Counted from the stretch's first letter, positions 50,271 to 57,565 are shown. The stretch: DNA of 64,000 nt from Terrisporobacter othiniensis (GCF_000808015.1 NZ_JWHR01000121.1:1-64000); one strand, 5' to 3'. Numbers and translations are program-made. The notes: generated by a model not told the origin, from the sequence alone.

Positions 50271-50447
50271 TTAGAATCAACTCTTTTTTTATTCCTTTTA
50301 TAGCTATCTCTAAAGACTTTTCTGCTACTGCATAACAAGTATTGTTTCTAGTTTTATATAGGCTAATATACTTTCACCTATTCTCTGAGCTTCTTTATGC
50401 TCTTTCTCACTTAATATACATTCTACTAATATTTTATTTTCTTCCAC
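50257..50447 (-). pseudogene. Frameshifted small phage gene
   Basis: GTG 50447 with an excellent site (AGGAGGATATAGA) opens a frame that encodes ~32 residues resembling an ordinary helical protein (ENKILVECILSEKEHKEAQRIGESILAYIK), then stops at 50325 after a shift. The other frame continues with TRNNTCYAVAEKSLEIAIKGIKKELI and ends at 50257. Adding one base to the A4 run at 50352-50355 would join both parts into a ~63-residue protein. So either this copy lost one A, or frameshifting or a sequencing error is involved. Confidence 0.5.
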
Positions 50448-50472
50448 TCTATATCCTCCTAATCCTTACTCT

Positions 50473-51303
50473 CTATATACAAATCTGTTCTTCCATTTCT
50501 TCAAGTAATCTTTTTATTATGTAATCTTGACCTTTTCCAGTAACCCTAGTGGTTCTATGAGTAAATGTACCTCTTGAACCTCTCGATATACTTTCACTTA
50601 CTTCAAATAAACCTCTTTCTACTGCTCTTTGACTTGGCTCTGTTTTTCCTTTTAATATAAGTCCCCAGGCTCTTAACTTATCCCATAATCTTCTTTCACC
50701 TATTATGAAATTTTCCTTAGATATAACTTTGGCTAATTCTCTTACTAAAATAGTATTTTTTGATTGAGCTATTTGGTTTAAATATCTATCCTTTGACTCT
50801 ACTTCATAAGACAAATACTGTACTTGCTTTTCTTTTTGAGCAAGTAGTGCATCTTTTTCCTCAATAGTCCTTTGTGAAATCATCAATGCTTTTGCCATTA
50901 TTGTTTTTTCATCATCTTCTTGACTTATCGGTATATATCCACCAGTTCTTCTTATTTGCGGTAAAACTTCACTTGTAACCCAACGTTTGAATTTTTTCGC
51001 ATTTGGTAGTTTACTTGATAGTATCAAGCTATAAAGTCCACTTTCATTTATAACTGTCATATCTTGCTTACCTTTAAGGGTGTCACATTTCGTTACCCCC
51101 TTATCTTCACTATCTATATGATCTATTAATGCTTTTCTAGTATTTGAGTAACCTAATACTGTGGCTACATCTTTTCCTACAAACCAAGGTTCGTTGTCAA
51201 TGTTTAATGTTCTTATTTCTCCAAACTCTTGATTATTAAATACTGATAATGTATTTTGATTATTTTCTATTGTTTTGTAACTTTCATATAAACTACTTTG
51301 CAT
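50473..51303 (-). CDS. Phage antirepressor (BRO-N and KilA-C domains)
   Basis: A 276-residue protein. The N-terminal BRO domain (~15-120: VFNNQEFGEIRTLNIDNEPWFVGKDVATVLGYSNTRKALIDHID in parts; INESGLYSLILSSKLPNAKKFKRWVTSEVLPQIR) is typical. The C-terminal KilA-C/ANT domain lies at ~150-270. A helical linker joins them (EKDALLAQKEKQVQ). Such antirepressors inactivate or bypass the lysogeny repressor during induction. It is the second leftward early gene; its start follows the Cro-like gene, with the operator-like palindrome 51323-51337 between. Confidence 0.9.
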   Translation of the reverse strand: MQSSLYESYKTIENNQNTLSVFNNQEFGEIRTLNIDNEPWFVGKDVATVLGYSNTRKALIDHIDSEDKGVTKCDTLKGKQDMTVINESGLYSLILSSKLPNAKKFKRWVTSEVLPQIRRTGGYIPISQEDDEKTIMAKALMISQRTIEEKDALLAQKEKQVQYLSYEVESKDRYLNQIAQSKNTILVRELAKVISKENFIIGERRLWDKLRAWGLILKGKTEPSQRAVERGLFEVSESISRGSRGTFTHRTTRVTGKGQDYIIKRLLEEMEEQICI

Positions 51304-51322
51304 TTCTATCCCTCCTCATCAA

Positions 51323-51337
51323 AGAACATTTTGTTCT
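51323..51337. promoter_or_regulatory. Operator-like palindrome between antirepressor and Cro-like genes
   Basis: AGAACATTTTGTTCT, in a wider AAAGAAC...GTTCTTT palindrome. Same half-sites as the operators at 51550 and 51585, so the Cro/CI pair may also bind here and control the antirepressor. Confidence 0.6.
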
Positions 51338-51338
51338 T

Positions 51339-51533
51339 TTAATTTCCAAAAAAAATTTCATCTAAAGTTGCATCTAATATTACAGCTATTTTTTTGGCTA
51401 AAAATATGCCAGGGTTTCTTTTTCCTCTTTCTATCATTGATATATAATCTTTTGTAACCCCAGTCTTTTCAGCTAATTCTAATTGCGTTATATTCTTCTT
51501 AGTTCTATATAACTTTAGGTTGCTCTTGAACAT
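51339..51533 (-). CDS. Cro-like XRE regulator
   Basis: A 64-residue single-HTH protein (YRTKKNITQLELAEKTGVTKDYISMIERGKRNP), the first leftward gene from the switch. AGGAGGCG precedes the ATG. It probably binds the AGAAC-type operators at 51550-51599 and competes with CI, as in other temperate phages. Confidence 0.85.
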   Translation of the reverse strand: MFKSNLKLYRTKKNITQLELAEKTGVTKDYISMIERGKRNPGIFLAKKIAVILDATLDEIFFGN

Positions 51534-51549
51534 CTGTCGCCTCCTTTTT

Positions 51550-51606
51550 AGAACTATTTGTTCTGTTTATATTTATAATAATATAGAACCATTTGTTCTT
51601 TGTCAA
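51550..51606 (-). promoter_or_regulatory. Leftward early promoter with two operators
   Basis: On the minus strand, TTGACA (51606-51601), a 17-bp spacer and TATTAT (51583-51578). Operator AGAACCATTTGTTCT (51585-51599) fills the spacer. A second, AGAACTATTTGTTCT (51550-51564), lies over the transcription start region. A looser copy lies at 51616-51630, and a half-site AGAACAATTTGTG at 51689-51701 lies before the repressor gene. Consensus AGAAC-N5-GTTCT. Confidence 0.8.
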
Positions 51607-51721
51607 CACTTTTTAGGAACTTTTTATTCTTTTTTATTTTATTAGTTTCTCTTTATCGAACAATATGTTATATTTAACTTGTAAAAAAGAACAATTTGTG
51701 TACTTTATGAGGAGGTAAAAT

Positions 51722-52123
51722 ATGTTTGGAGATAGATTAAAATTATTAAGAAAAAATGGTAACTATACACAAAAAGAACTTGGAGAAAAATTAAATGTAT
51801 CTGGTAGGGTTATTGGATACTATGAGTCAAATGAGAGATTTCCAGATAAAGAAACTCTTACAAGACTAGCTGATTTTTTTGAGGTATCTGTCGATTATCT
51901 TCTTGGTAGAACTGATATAAGAAACAATATTAAAGATAATAAAATTGATATAAATAAAAATGAAAAAGATAATGACATAGAAAAGATTATAGATGAACTA
52001 ATGGAACAAAAAGGTCTTATGTTATGTGGTGAGCCTATGAGTGAAGAAGATATGTTTTTACTTAGAAACTCTATAAGAAGTACAATTGAACTGGCTAAGA
52101 CAATGAAGAGTAATAAGAAGTAA
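51722..52123 (+). CDS. CI-like lysogeny repressor
   Basis: A 133-residue repressor with an N-terminal XRE HTH (~1-65: RLKLLRKNGNYTQKELGEKLNVSGRVIGYYESNERFPD in parts) and a short helical C terminus, with no LexA/S24 protease domain. Such repressors are usually cleaved by a partner ImmA peptidase, which is encoded next. GAGGAGGTAAAATATG gives a strong ribosome site. It should bind the AGAAC-type operators in the divergent intergenic region. Confidence 0.88.
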   Translation: MFGDRLKLLRKNGNYTQKELGEKLNVSGRVIGYYESNERFPDKETLTRLADFFEVSVDYLLGRTDIRNNIKDNKIDINKNEKDNDIEKIIDELMEQKGLMLCGEPMSEEDMFLLRNSIRSTIELAKTMKSNKK

Positions 52124-52136
52124 ATAGGTGATTATT

Positions 52137-52583
52137 GTGGGAAGAATTAAGGGAATAGTTATTAACTTAATAAAAAAATATAACACATCAAATGTATATG
52201 AACTCTGCGACCATTTAAATATAACTATAAAAAGAGATAAATTAGGAAGTATAAAAGGGTACTTTTTAAATGTTTATAATGATATGTTTATTATTTTAAA
52301 TGAAAATATTAAAGAATGGGAAGAGCCTATAGTCATTGCACATGAACTTGGGCATATTCTACTACATAAGCATTCTAATATCTGTTTCTTAAAAAATTAT
52401 ACATTTTGTATTACAGATAAATATGAGAATGAAGCAAATGAATTTGCTGCTCATCTATTAATAGACGATAAAGATCTAGATACTTTTTCTTCTGGCTATG
52501 AATACGTAACTATAGAACAATTAAGCAAACACTTTTGTGTTCCTCAAGAATTTATTATGTATAAGATGAGAGAGTTGTTTTAG
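52137..52583 (+). CDS. immA: ImmA/IrrE-family metallopeptidase
   Basis: A 148-residue peptidase. The HExxH zinc motif is in VIAHELGHILLHKH (near residue 66), followed by the ENEANEFAAHLL Glu-x-x-A-x-x-F-A segment near residue 104. It likely cleaves the CI repressor on induction. The GTG at 52137 follows AGGTGATT closely; an upstream in-frame GTG at 52128 is also possible. It sits 13 bp after the repressor gene. Confidence 0.88.
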   Translation: MGRIKGIVINLIKKYNTSNVYELCDHLNITIKRDKLGSIKGYFLNVYNDMFIILNENIKEWEEPIVIAHELGHILLHKHSNICFLKNYTFCITDKYENEANEFAAHLLIDDKDLDTFSSGYEYVTIEQLSKHFCVPQEFIMYKMRELF

Positions 52584-52616
52584 TAAATACTTAATTACTT
52601 ATACATCAAACAATAA

Positions 52617-52764
52617 AATTAAAAAGAGAAGGATAAATCCCTCTCTTTAATATCTGTTAATTAGACTTGGTAGGACGGCGTATCCTGTCATCTCTGGTTA
52701 CTATCTATAAAATAGCTCGTTGGTTGCGATTTCCAACTTCAAATCTAATCACTAGATTTTATAT
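52617..52764 (-). ncRNA. Candidate structured non-coding RNA next to the ATPase-nuclease module
   Basis: A stretch of about 150 bases between ImmA and the ATPase gene is less AT-biased than its surroundings and has no open frame with a ribosome site. On the minus strand it folds into a series: AAATCTA / TAGATTT, GTTGG / CCAAC, CTAT / ATAG, AGGA / TCCT. It ends in a strong terminator (AAAGAGAGGGAT / ATCCTTCTCTTT, then TTTTTAATTTT; 52649-52621). An extended -10 (TGATATAAT, 52779-52771) would start it near 52764. This is the layout of an independently transcribed small RNA. Its partner could be the ATPase-nuclease pair or the phage itself. Confidence 0.5.
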
Positions 52765-52770
52765 ATTTAA

Positions 52771-52846
52771 ATTATATCACATACATATTATAAAAAAAGA
52801 ATCAAACATATAAATTTTATATGTTTCAACTTGAATATGATATAAT
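52771..52846. promoter_or_regulatory. Divergent extended -10 promoters around a 23-bp palindrome
   Basis: TGATATAAT on the minus strand (52779-52771) and TGATATAAT on the plus strand (52838-52846) point away from each other. Between them lies AAACATATAAA-T-TTTATATGTTT (52804-52826), a perfect 11-bp inverted repeat. It can act as an operator controlling both the putative RNA and the ATPase gene. The plus-strand leader before the ATPase gene is about 100 bases of AT-rich DNA. Confidence 0.55.
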
Positions 52847-52952
52847 ACATATGTCAAATATAATAGGATTTAAATTTAAATATATTATTGTATATTAACT
52901 AAATAGTATTATATAATATAAATTAATTTTTATATTATATGGGGAGGTAAAA

Positions 52953-54233
52953 ATGCTTTTAAAAATAAAAAACTTTGCTAAAATACAGAATGCAGAAGTG
53001 AAAATAGATGGCATAACTGTTATTGCAGGTGAAAATAATACAGGTAAAAGCACAATAGGAAAAATATTGTATTCTATGTATGCTAGTTATTACAATATTG
53101 AAGAAAAAATTTATTCAGAAAAAAAAGATCTTATAATATCTAAGCTATTCAAATATGTTGTTAATTTGGATGAAGATCTTAATAGTTTAAATAATAATAT
53201 AACTTTATGTAGATCTATTGCTGAAAAAATAATAAATAATTATGAAAATATATCTAATATTAATAAATTTGTTTCTGATCTTATGTCTAAAGATTTTAAA
53301 ATAAATTTAGATGACTCAGATTTTGATAAAATAATCCTTGATATACAAGAAGTGTTAGATATAAAAAATGATATCGTTGAGTTTACTATAGTTGAAGATA
53401 TTTTTAATTCTGAATTTAATTCTCAGATTAATCATACAAACTTTAAGGATAAAAAAGCTACTGTAGAATTAAATATAAAAGATAAATCTTTATATTTTGT
53501 ATTTAAAAATAATGAAATTGAAAACATTAAAAGAACAATAAACTTATTTGTGAACCCTATTTATATTGATAATCCTTTTATGTTAGATGAATTATCTAAT
53601 AAAAAAATAAATCCTTTTAAAGCCGTTCATCATAAAGAAGATTTTTCTAATAAATTAGAAAACCGTAATTCAAATAATAATTTGATAAACCAAACATTAA
53701 CTAAATCAAGGCTTTCTAAAATTATTAGTAAGTTAAATAGCGTTACAAATGGATCTTTTTCTGATATAGATGGTGAATTAAAATTTAATATTACAGGATT
53801 AAATGAACCTTTAAGTCTTACAAATTTATCAAATGGTTTAAAAACTTTTGTTATAATAAAAAGATTACTGGAAAATGGTTATTTGGAAGAAAATGGACTT
53901 TTAATACTTGATGAGCCTGAAATACACTTACATCCAGATTGGCAACTTATTTTAGCTGAAATAATTGTTTTATTAAATGAAGAATTTAGCATCAATATTA
54001 TTGTAAATACACATAGTCCGTATTTTTTAAATGCAATTGAAGTATTTTCAACTAAGTATAAAGTATCAAATAAGTGTAATTACTATTTAGCAGAATTAGA
54101 CAAAGATGATAATACTGTTTCTCATATAGCTGATGTTACAAATGAAACTAGTTATATTTATGATAAACTAGCTTCTCCATTACAAAAATTAGAGAAATTA
54201 TTTTATGAAATTGGTGAAAATAATGAGTTCTAA
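52953..54233 (+). CDS. AAA/ABC-type ATPase (OLD-like, without Toprim), first gene of a putative defence pair
   Basis: A 426-residue ATPase. Walker A is GENNTGKST (residues 26-34), at the end of the ML-L-KIKNFAKIQNAEVKIDGITV opening typical of OLD/RecF-like proteins. A long, charged, partly coiled middle part (~60-270) follows. The ABC signature reads NLSNGLKT (residues ~291-298), Walker B GLLILDEPEIHLHP (~315-328) and the H-loop NTHSPYF (~352-358). No Toprim domain is fused, unlike OLD nucleases. Its stop overlaps the start of the nuclease-like gene by 11 bp. The gene has its own promoter, a GGGGAGG ribosome site and a downstream terminator. In defence pairs such as PARIS, AbiL, RloAB and Septu, such ATPases sense phage and switch the partner on. 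Confidence 0.85.
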   Translation: MLLKIKNFAKIQNAEVKIDGITVIAGENNTGKSTIGKILYSMYASYYNIEEKIYSEKKDLIISKLFKYVVNLDEDLNSLNNNITLCRSIAEKIINNYENISNINKFVSDLMSKDFKINLDDSDFDKIILDIQEVLDIKNDIVEFTIVEDIFNSEFNSQINHTNFKDKKATVELNIKDKSLYFVFKNNEIENIKRTINLFVNPIYIDNPFMLDELSNKKINPFKAVHHKEDFSNKLENRNSNNNLINQTLTKSRLSKIISKLNSVTNGSFSDIDGELKFNITGLNEPLSLTNLSNGLKTFVIIKRLLENGYLEENGLLILDEPEIHLHPDWQLILAEIIVLLNEEFSINIIVNTHSPYFLNAIEVFSTKYKVSNKCNYYLAELDKDDNTVSHIADVTNETSYIYDKLASPLQKLEKLFYEIGENNEF

Positions 54234-54852
54234 TTATTTAATAAGTTCTGGATGTCAATTTAGAGAAACTTTATCTGAAACTTCTAAAGATACTGCTAAT
54301 AATGAATATATGACTAACTCTAATATGAATGTTATCAACTTTGATAGCTACAAAGAATTTTATATAAACAAATTAAATTTACCTATAATTTATGATTCTA
54401 GAAATACCCCTCAAAAAAGAGGTATTAAATCTAATGATGCATTATTTATTAATAATGATGAAATTTATTTTATAGAATTTAAAAATGGTTCAATCAATGA
54501 TTCTAATAATGGCCCATTTAGTTTACATACTAAGTTATATGATAGTTTACTTATTCTATTAGATACGATAGATGAAAATATTTCATTTTCAAGAAAAAAT
54601 ATTAAATATATATTAGTATTCAATGAAACTAAAAAACATAAAGCAAAATCTTTTCGTAGTAACTCTTTGAACGCAATTTCTAGTAGATTAGCTGATTTAT
54701 CCAATAAAGAGATTATTCATTTTGATTTACATAAATTTAAAGATATATATTTAAATGAAGTACATACATATACAAAATCTCAATTTGAAAGGAATTTTGT
54801 AAGAAGATTCCAAAATATAGATATGTTTAATCAGTTAGCTGTAGAAGTATAA
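54223..54852 (+). CDS. PD-(D/E)XK nuclease-like protein, second gene of the putative defence pair
   Basis: A 209-residue protein starting at ATG 54223 (GGTGAA upstream), overlapping the ATPase gene by 11 bp. Near residues 70-88 it reads SNDALFINNDEIYFIEFKNG: Asp72, then Glu85-x-Lys87, the D-x12-E-x-K core of PD-(D/E)XK nucleases, in the expected strand-turn-strand setting. The preceding QKRGIKS and later RKNIKYILVFNETKKHKAKSF stretches supply basic residues for DNA contact. No close family is recognised. Tight coupling to the ATPase and the prophage cargo position suggest an effector that cuts nucleic acid when released or triggered. Experimental role unknown. Confidence 0.7.
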   Translation: MSSNYLISSGCQFRETLSETSKDTANNEYMTNSNMNVINFDSYKEFYINKLNLPIIYDSRNTPQKRGIKSNDALFINNDEIYFIEFKNGSINDSNNGPFSLHTKLYDSLLILLDTIDENISFSRKNIKYILVFNETKKHKAKSFRSNSLNAISSRLADLSNKEIIHFDLHKFKDIYLNEVHTYTKSQFERNFVRRFQNIDMFNQLAVEV

Positions 54853-54915
54853 GATATCAATTTATATTTACTATTTTATACTCATTCAAACACTATTTTA
54901 AATAATTTATATCTA

Positions 54916-54957
54916 AATCACTACTTTTAATTATTTAAAGTAGTGATTTTTATTTTA
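54916..54957 (+). terminator. Terminator of the ATPase-nuclease module
   Basis: AATCACTACTTTAA-type stem: ATCACTACTTT pairs with AAAGTAGTGAT across ~8 bases, followed by TTTTTATTTT on the plus strand. It closes the cassette before the integrase promoter region. Confidence 0.85.
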
Positions 54958-55024
54958 TAAAGTATAACTTTTATTTTAACTATATTTTATAAATGATATA
55001 ATTATCTTGAAAGGTGGTTTTATA

Positions 55025-56611
55025 ATGATTGCTGCAATATACTCAAGAAAAAGTAAATTCACTGGAAAAGGTGAGTCAATAGAAAATCAAATTCAACTTT
55101 GTATGGACTATGCTAAAAATATAGGCATTACTGAATTTTTAGTATATGAAGATGAAGGTTTTAGTGGAGGATCTACAGATAGACCTAAGTTTCAAGATAT
55201 GTTAGCTGATGCTAAAGATAAGAAGTTCGATTGTTTAATCTGTTATAGATTAGATAGAATTTCAAGAAATGTATCTGACTTCTCTGCTCTTATAGAAGAG
55301 TTAAATAAATTAGGTGTATCTTTTATATCAATAAAAGAACAGTTTGACACGTCTACTCCAATGGGACGTGCTATGATGTATATTTCTTCTGTCTTTGCAC
55401 AATTAGAAAGAGAAACTATAGCTGAACGTGTCAAAGATAATATGTATGAATTAGCACGTACAGGAAGATGGCTTGGAGGAAATACTCCTACTGGATTTAC
55501 ATCAGAAAAAATAACTTATTTTGATGAAAGTATGAACCAAAGGTCAATGTGGAAGTTAAAGGTTGATAAAGAAGAAATGAAGTTAGTAGAACTTATATAC
55601 TCTAAATATGAGGAATTAAAGTCACTATCTCAAGTTGAAAAATACTTCTTATCTTCTAATCATAAAGGTAAAAATAATGGTAATTTAGATAAATCAACAC
55701 TTCAATCTATACTTAGAAATCCTTGCTATGCTAAGTCTAGTGAAGAGGTTATAAAATACTTATCAAATAATGGTATGGATGTAGTTGGTAGTCCTGATAA
55801 CTCTCATGGATTTTTAACTTATGCAAAACAATCAAATACTCCTATAGTTTCAGTTGCAAAACATAAAGGAATTATAGATTCTGATAGATGGTTTTACATT
55901 CAAAAAATATTAGACTCAAACAAATCTAAAGCTCCAAGAGTAGTTTCTGGAAGTAATGTTGCTCTTTTAACTGGACTATTAAAATGTAGATGTGGAAGTA
56001 CAATGAGAGTAAATTATGGATCTAAAAGAAAAGATGGTACAAGAGGTCATTATTATATATGCGCTAAGAAAAACACAAAAGGTTTAGTAGCATGTGATAA
56101 TAAAAATATAAATGGTGAACAATTAGAAGAAGTAGTAATTGAACAAATAAAGAATGTAAATGAAAATAATATTTTTAATAAATTTGAAGAATCTAAAAAA
56201 GCAACATTAGAAAAAAATAAAAATATTAAATCTGAGAAAAAAATAATTAATAAGAAAATAGAAGATGCTAATTCAGCTATAGAAAATTTAGTTAAACAGC
56301 TGTCACTAAATACAGATAGTGTTGCATCTAAATATATAATCTCTGAAATTGAAAAATTAAATCAAGAACTTGAAAGTTTAAATAATAAACTTATTAAATT
56401 AGATAATTTAAGCAAGGAAATTGATTCTATTGATATAAACTTAAATATAATATCAGATGCTTTTATTAAATTTAGAAATGAATTTGATAACGCTGATTTA
56501 AATACTAAAAGATTTTTACTATCTAGTATAATCGATGAAATTATTTGGGATGGTGATACTGGTAATATAAATGTGTGTTATTTAGGTACTAAAAAAAAAG
56601 CACTAATATAG
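55025..56611 (+). CDS. int: Large serine recombinase (prophage 1 integrase)
   Basis: A 528-residue integrase; start ATG 55025, after AAAGGTGG. The resolvase domain (~1-150) opens IAAIYSRKSKFTGKG, with the catalytic Ser of the Y-S-R-K-S motif near residue 10 and the RLDRISRN loop near residue 75. The recombinase domain (~160-300) follows. A zinc ribbon (CRCGSTMRVNYGSKRKDG...YYICAKK...ACDNK) lies near 325-375, then a coiled coil (~390-475) that controls synapsis direction. It ends 60 bp before the attR core, as expected. It cuts attP and attB at a 2-bp core within GCTTC. Confidence 0.94.
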   Translation: MIAAIYSRKSKFTGKGESIENQIQLCMDYAKNIGITEFLVYEDEGFSGGSTDRPKFQDMLADAKDKKFDCLICYRLDRISRNVSDFSALIEELNKLGVSFISIKEQFDTSTPMGRAMMYISSVFAQLERETIAERVKDNMYELARTGRWLGGNTPTGFTSEKITYFDESMNQRSMWKLKVDKEEMKLVELIYSKYEELKSLSQVEKYFLSSNHKGKNNGNLDKSTLQSILRNPCYAKSSEEVIKYLSNNGMDVVGSPDNSHGFLTYAKQSNTPIVSVAKHKGIIDSDRWFYIQKILDSNKSKAPRVVSGSNVALLTGLLKCRCGSTMRVNYGSKRKDGTRGHYYICAKKNTKGLVACDNKNINGEQLEEVVIEQIKNVNENNIFNKFEESKKATLEKNKNIKSEKKIINKKIEDANSAIENLVKQLSLNTDSVASKYIISEIEKLNQELESLNNKLIKLDNLSKEIDSIDINLNIISDAFIKFRNEFDNADLNTKRFLLSSIIDEIIWDGDTGNINVCYLGTKKKALI

Positions 56612-56646
56612 AAAATATAGCTACTGCAACTGATTCAGAGTTTTTA

Positions 56647-56676
56647 AAAACATTGTATTTTAGTTGTTGTAGCTTC
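56647..56676 (+). other. attR of prophage 1
   Basis: Phage arm AAAACATTGTATTTT (56647-56661), AGTTGTTGTA and the core GCTTC (56672-56676), then host sequence. Joined with attL it gives attP: the two arms are inverted repeats around GCTTC. A further imperfect inverted copy, AGCTACTGCAACT (56620-56632) against AGTTGTTGTAGCT (56662-56674), lies outside. Confidence 0.85.
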
Positions 56677-56880
56677 CGTATGCCCAACATAAAATCCTGA
56701 TTTTTCTCCTCCAACAAATAAGTTTTTCATATTTTCCGCTCTCATATAATTATCCCTTGGAGATACTGCCATATATCTGATTGAGTTTCCCTTTCCTCCA
56801 CTATATGGATCTACTATACAAGCAGTTTCAAAACCAGATACACTTCTTAATTTTTCCAGATTGAAGAAAGGTGACATTAA
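56672..56880 (-). pseudogene. Middle fragment of the interrupted FAD oxidoreductase gene, between the two prophages
   Basis: About 70 codons from the same host flavoprotein as 18602-18886, continuing to its upstream side. They read LMSPFFNLEKLRSVSGFETACIVDPYSGG, then GNSIRYMAVSPRDNYMRAENMKNLFVGGEKSGFYVGHTEA (in parts). CIVDPYSGGKGN and LFVGGEKSGFYVGHTEA are conserved blocks of GidA/TrmFO-like FAD proteins. Its upstream edge is cut by prophage 2; the rest of the gene should lie to the right of the window. The Met at 56877 is an internal residue, not a start. Confidence 0.85.
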
Positions 56881-56886
56881 TTTTGC

Positions 56887-57207
56887 ATGTGCTGTGTTAA
56901 TAGTATTGCGACACTTAAACCAATACGTTTTAAATTGTATGGAGATAAAACTTATCGTTTATATAATTATAGCAAAGATGATACTCTTTCAGAAATGATA
57001 AAAAAATATAGATTAAATAATAATTTATCTTATAAAGAACTTGGTGAACTTGTAAACTGTTCCCAAGGCCATTTATGGATGATTGAACATAAAGATAGAG
57101 ACTATCCTCAATCAAAGGTATTAATCAAAAAAATATTAAAATTAGTAAGAAAAGATTTTATACTATGCATAGTAGTAGGAAATATAATTAAGTTTATTTT
57201 TACATAA
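56887..57207 (+). CDS. HTH protein at the left end of prophage 2
   Basis: A ~106-residue product with one XRE-like HTH (~37-85: MIKKYRLNNNLSYKELGELVNCSQGHLWMIEHKDRDYP in parts) preceded by a short strand region (FKLYGDKTYRLYNYSKDDTL). ATG 56887 has AAAGGTGA 12 bases upstream inside host DNA; the next in-frame ATG is at 56995. It lies at the junction, in the same place and direction as the two-HTH gene of prophage 1. It may play the matching role beside its integrase in the circular form. Confidence 0.55.
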   Translation: MCCVNSIATLKPIRFKLYGDKTYRLYNYSKDDTLSEMIKKYRLNNNLSYKELGELVNCSQGHLWMIEHKDRDYPQSKVLIKKILKLVRKDFILCIVVGNIIKFIFT

Positions 57208-57284
57208 ATTTATATTAAATATAAATGAAAAAAATATAAAAATTGGATCTTTATAGATGAAATGAGGCCTAGGTTGGTACTCTC

Positions 57285-57327
57285 TGTATAATTGATTACC
57301 AGTTTTATCGTGACTGACAATTATACA
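57285..57327. other. Hairpin in the gene-free left region of prophage 2
   Basis: TGTATAATTG (57285-57294) pairs with CAATTATACA (57318-57327), a perfect 10-bp inverted repeat enclosing 23 bases that can form an inner AGT/ACT pairing. The region 57208-57440 has no supported gene; a GC-richer patch (GAGGCCTAGGTTGGTACTCTC, 20 bases shown in part) precedes the hairpin. It could be an RNA terminator or regulatory structure. Confidence 0.4.
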
Positions 57328-57436
57328 TATAATAATGAATTATAATATCACATATTTAAAATCAATATTTTAGACTAAAACACTCAAAAAAACTAATATT
57401 CCGCATAAATAACTGGAAAATTTATGAAAAATATGA

Positions 57437-57565
57437 TATAATTTTAAAAAAATACTCATATAGTAGTATTTTTCAAACTTCCATAAATCAAGAACCTATA
57501 AACTTGACATCTACTTATTAAGTTTAAAAATAGTTCTTGTTTAACCCCAATAAAGTGGTTAATAT
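57437..57565 (+). ncRNA. Candidate multi-hairpin RNA in prophage 2
   Basis: An extended -10, TGATATAAT (57434-57442), precedes several stems. AAAAATACT / AGTATTTTT (57448-57473) is first. Next come nested CAAGAAC / GTTCTTG (57489-57495 with 57533-57539) and TAAACTT / AAGTTTA (57499-57505 with 57520-57526). Last is TTAACC / GGTTAA (57541-57562). No open frame with a ribosome site crosses it. A small hydrophobic-protein frame follows ~115 bases later. It could be a leader RNA or a regulatory RNA; transcription is inferred. Confidence 0.4.

Larger units (their letters stand above)
18882..56676. mobile_element. Prophage 1 (complete siphophage, serine integrase)
   Basis: About 37.8 kb between two GCTTC cores, each inside the same host gene. 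It has lysis, tail, head, portal, terminase, recombination, replication, lysogeny-switch and integrase modules in a standard siphophage order, mostly on the minus strand. The ends carry the two halves of an attP with inverted 15-bp arms. All expected structural genes are open, so the prophage looks intact; one small early gene (50257-50447) is frameshifted. Cargo-type genes sit next to attL (19422-20757), in the tail operon (31761-32402), near the terminase (42058-42441) and between ImmA and integrase (52617-54852). Confidence 0.92.

Noticed and set aside
52584-52952. Retron or type III toxin-antitoxin RNA
   Set aside because: No reverse transcriptase and no tandem RNA repeats or ToxN-like gene lie nearby. 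The RNA is therefore recorded only as a candidate ncRNA.
56644-56877. A stand-alone 77-residue gene between the prophages
   Set aside because: The C-terminal eight residues are phage arm sequence and the rest is an internal part of the interrupted oxidoreductase. It is not an independent gene.
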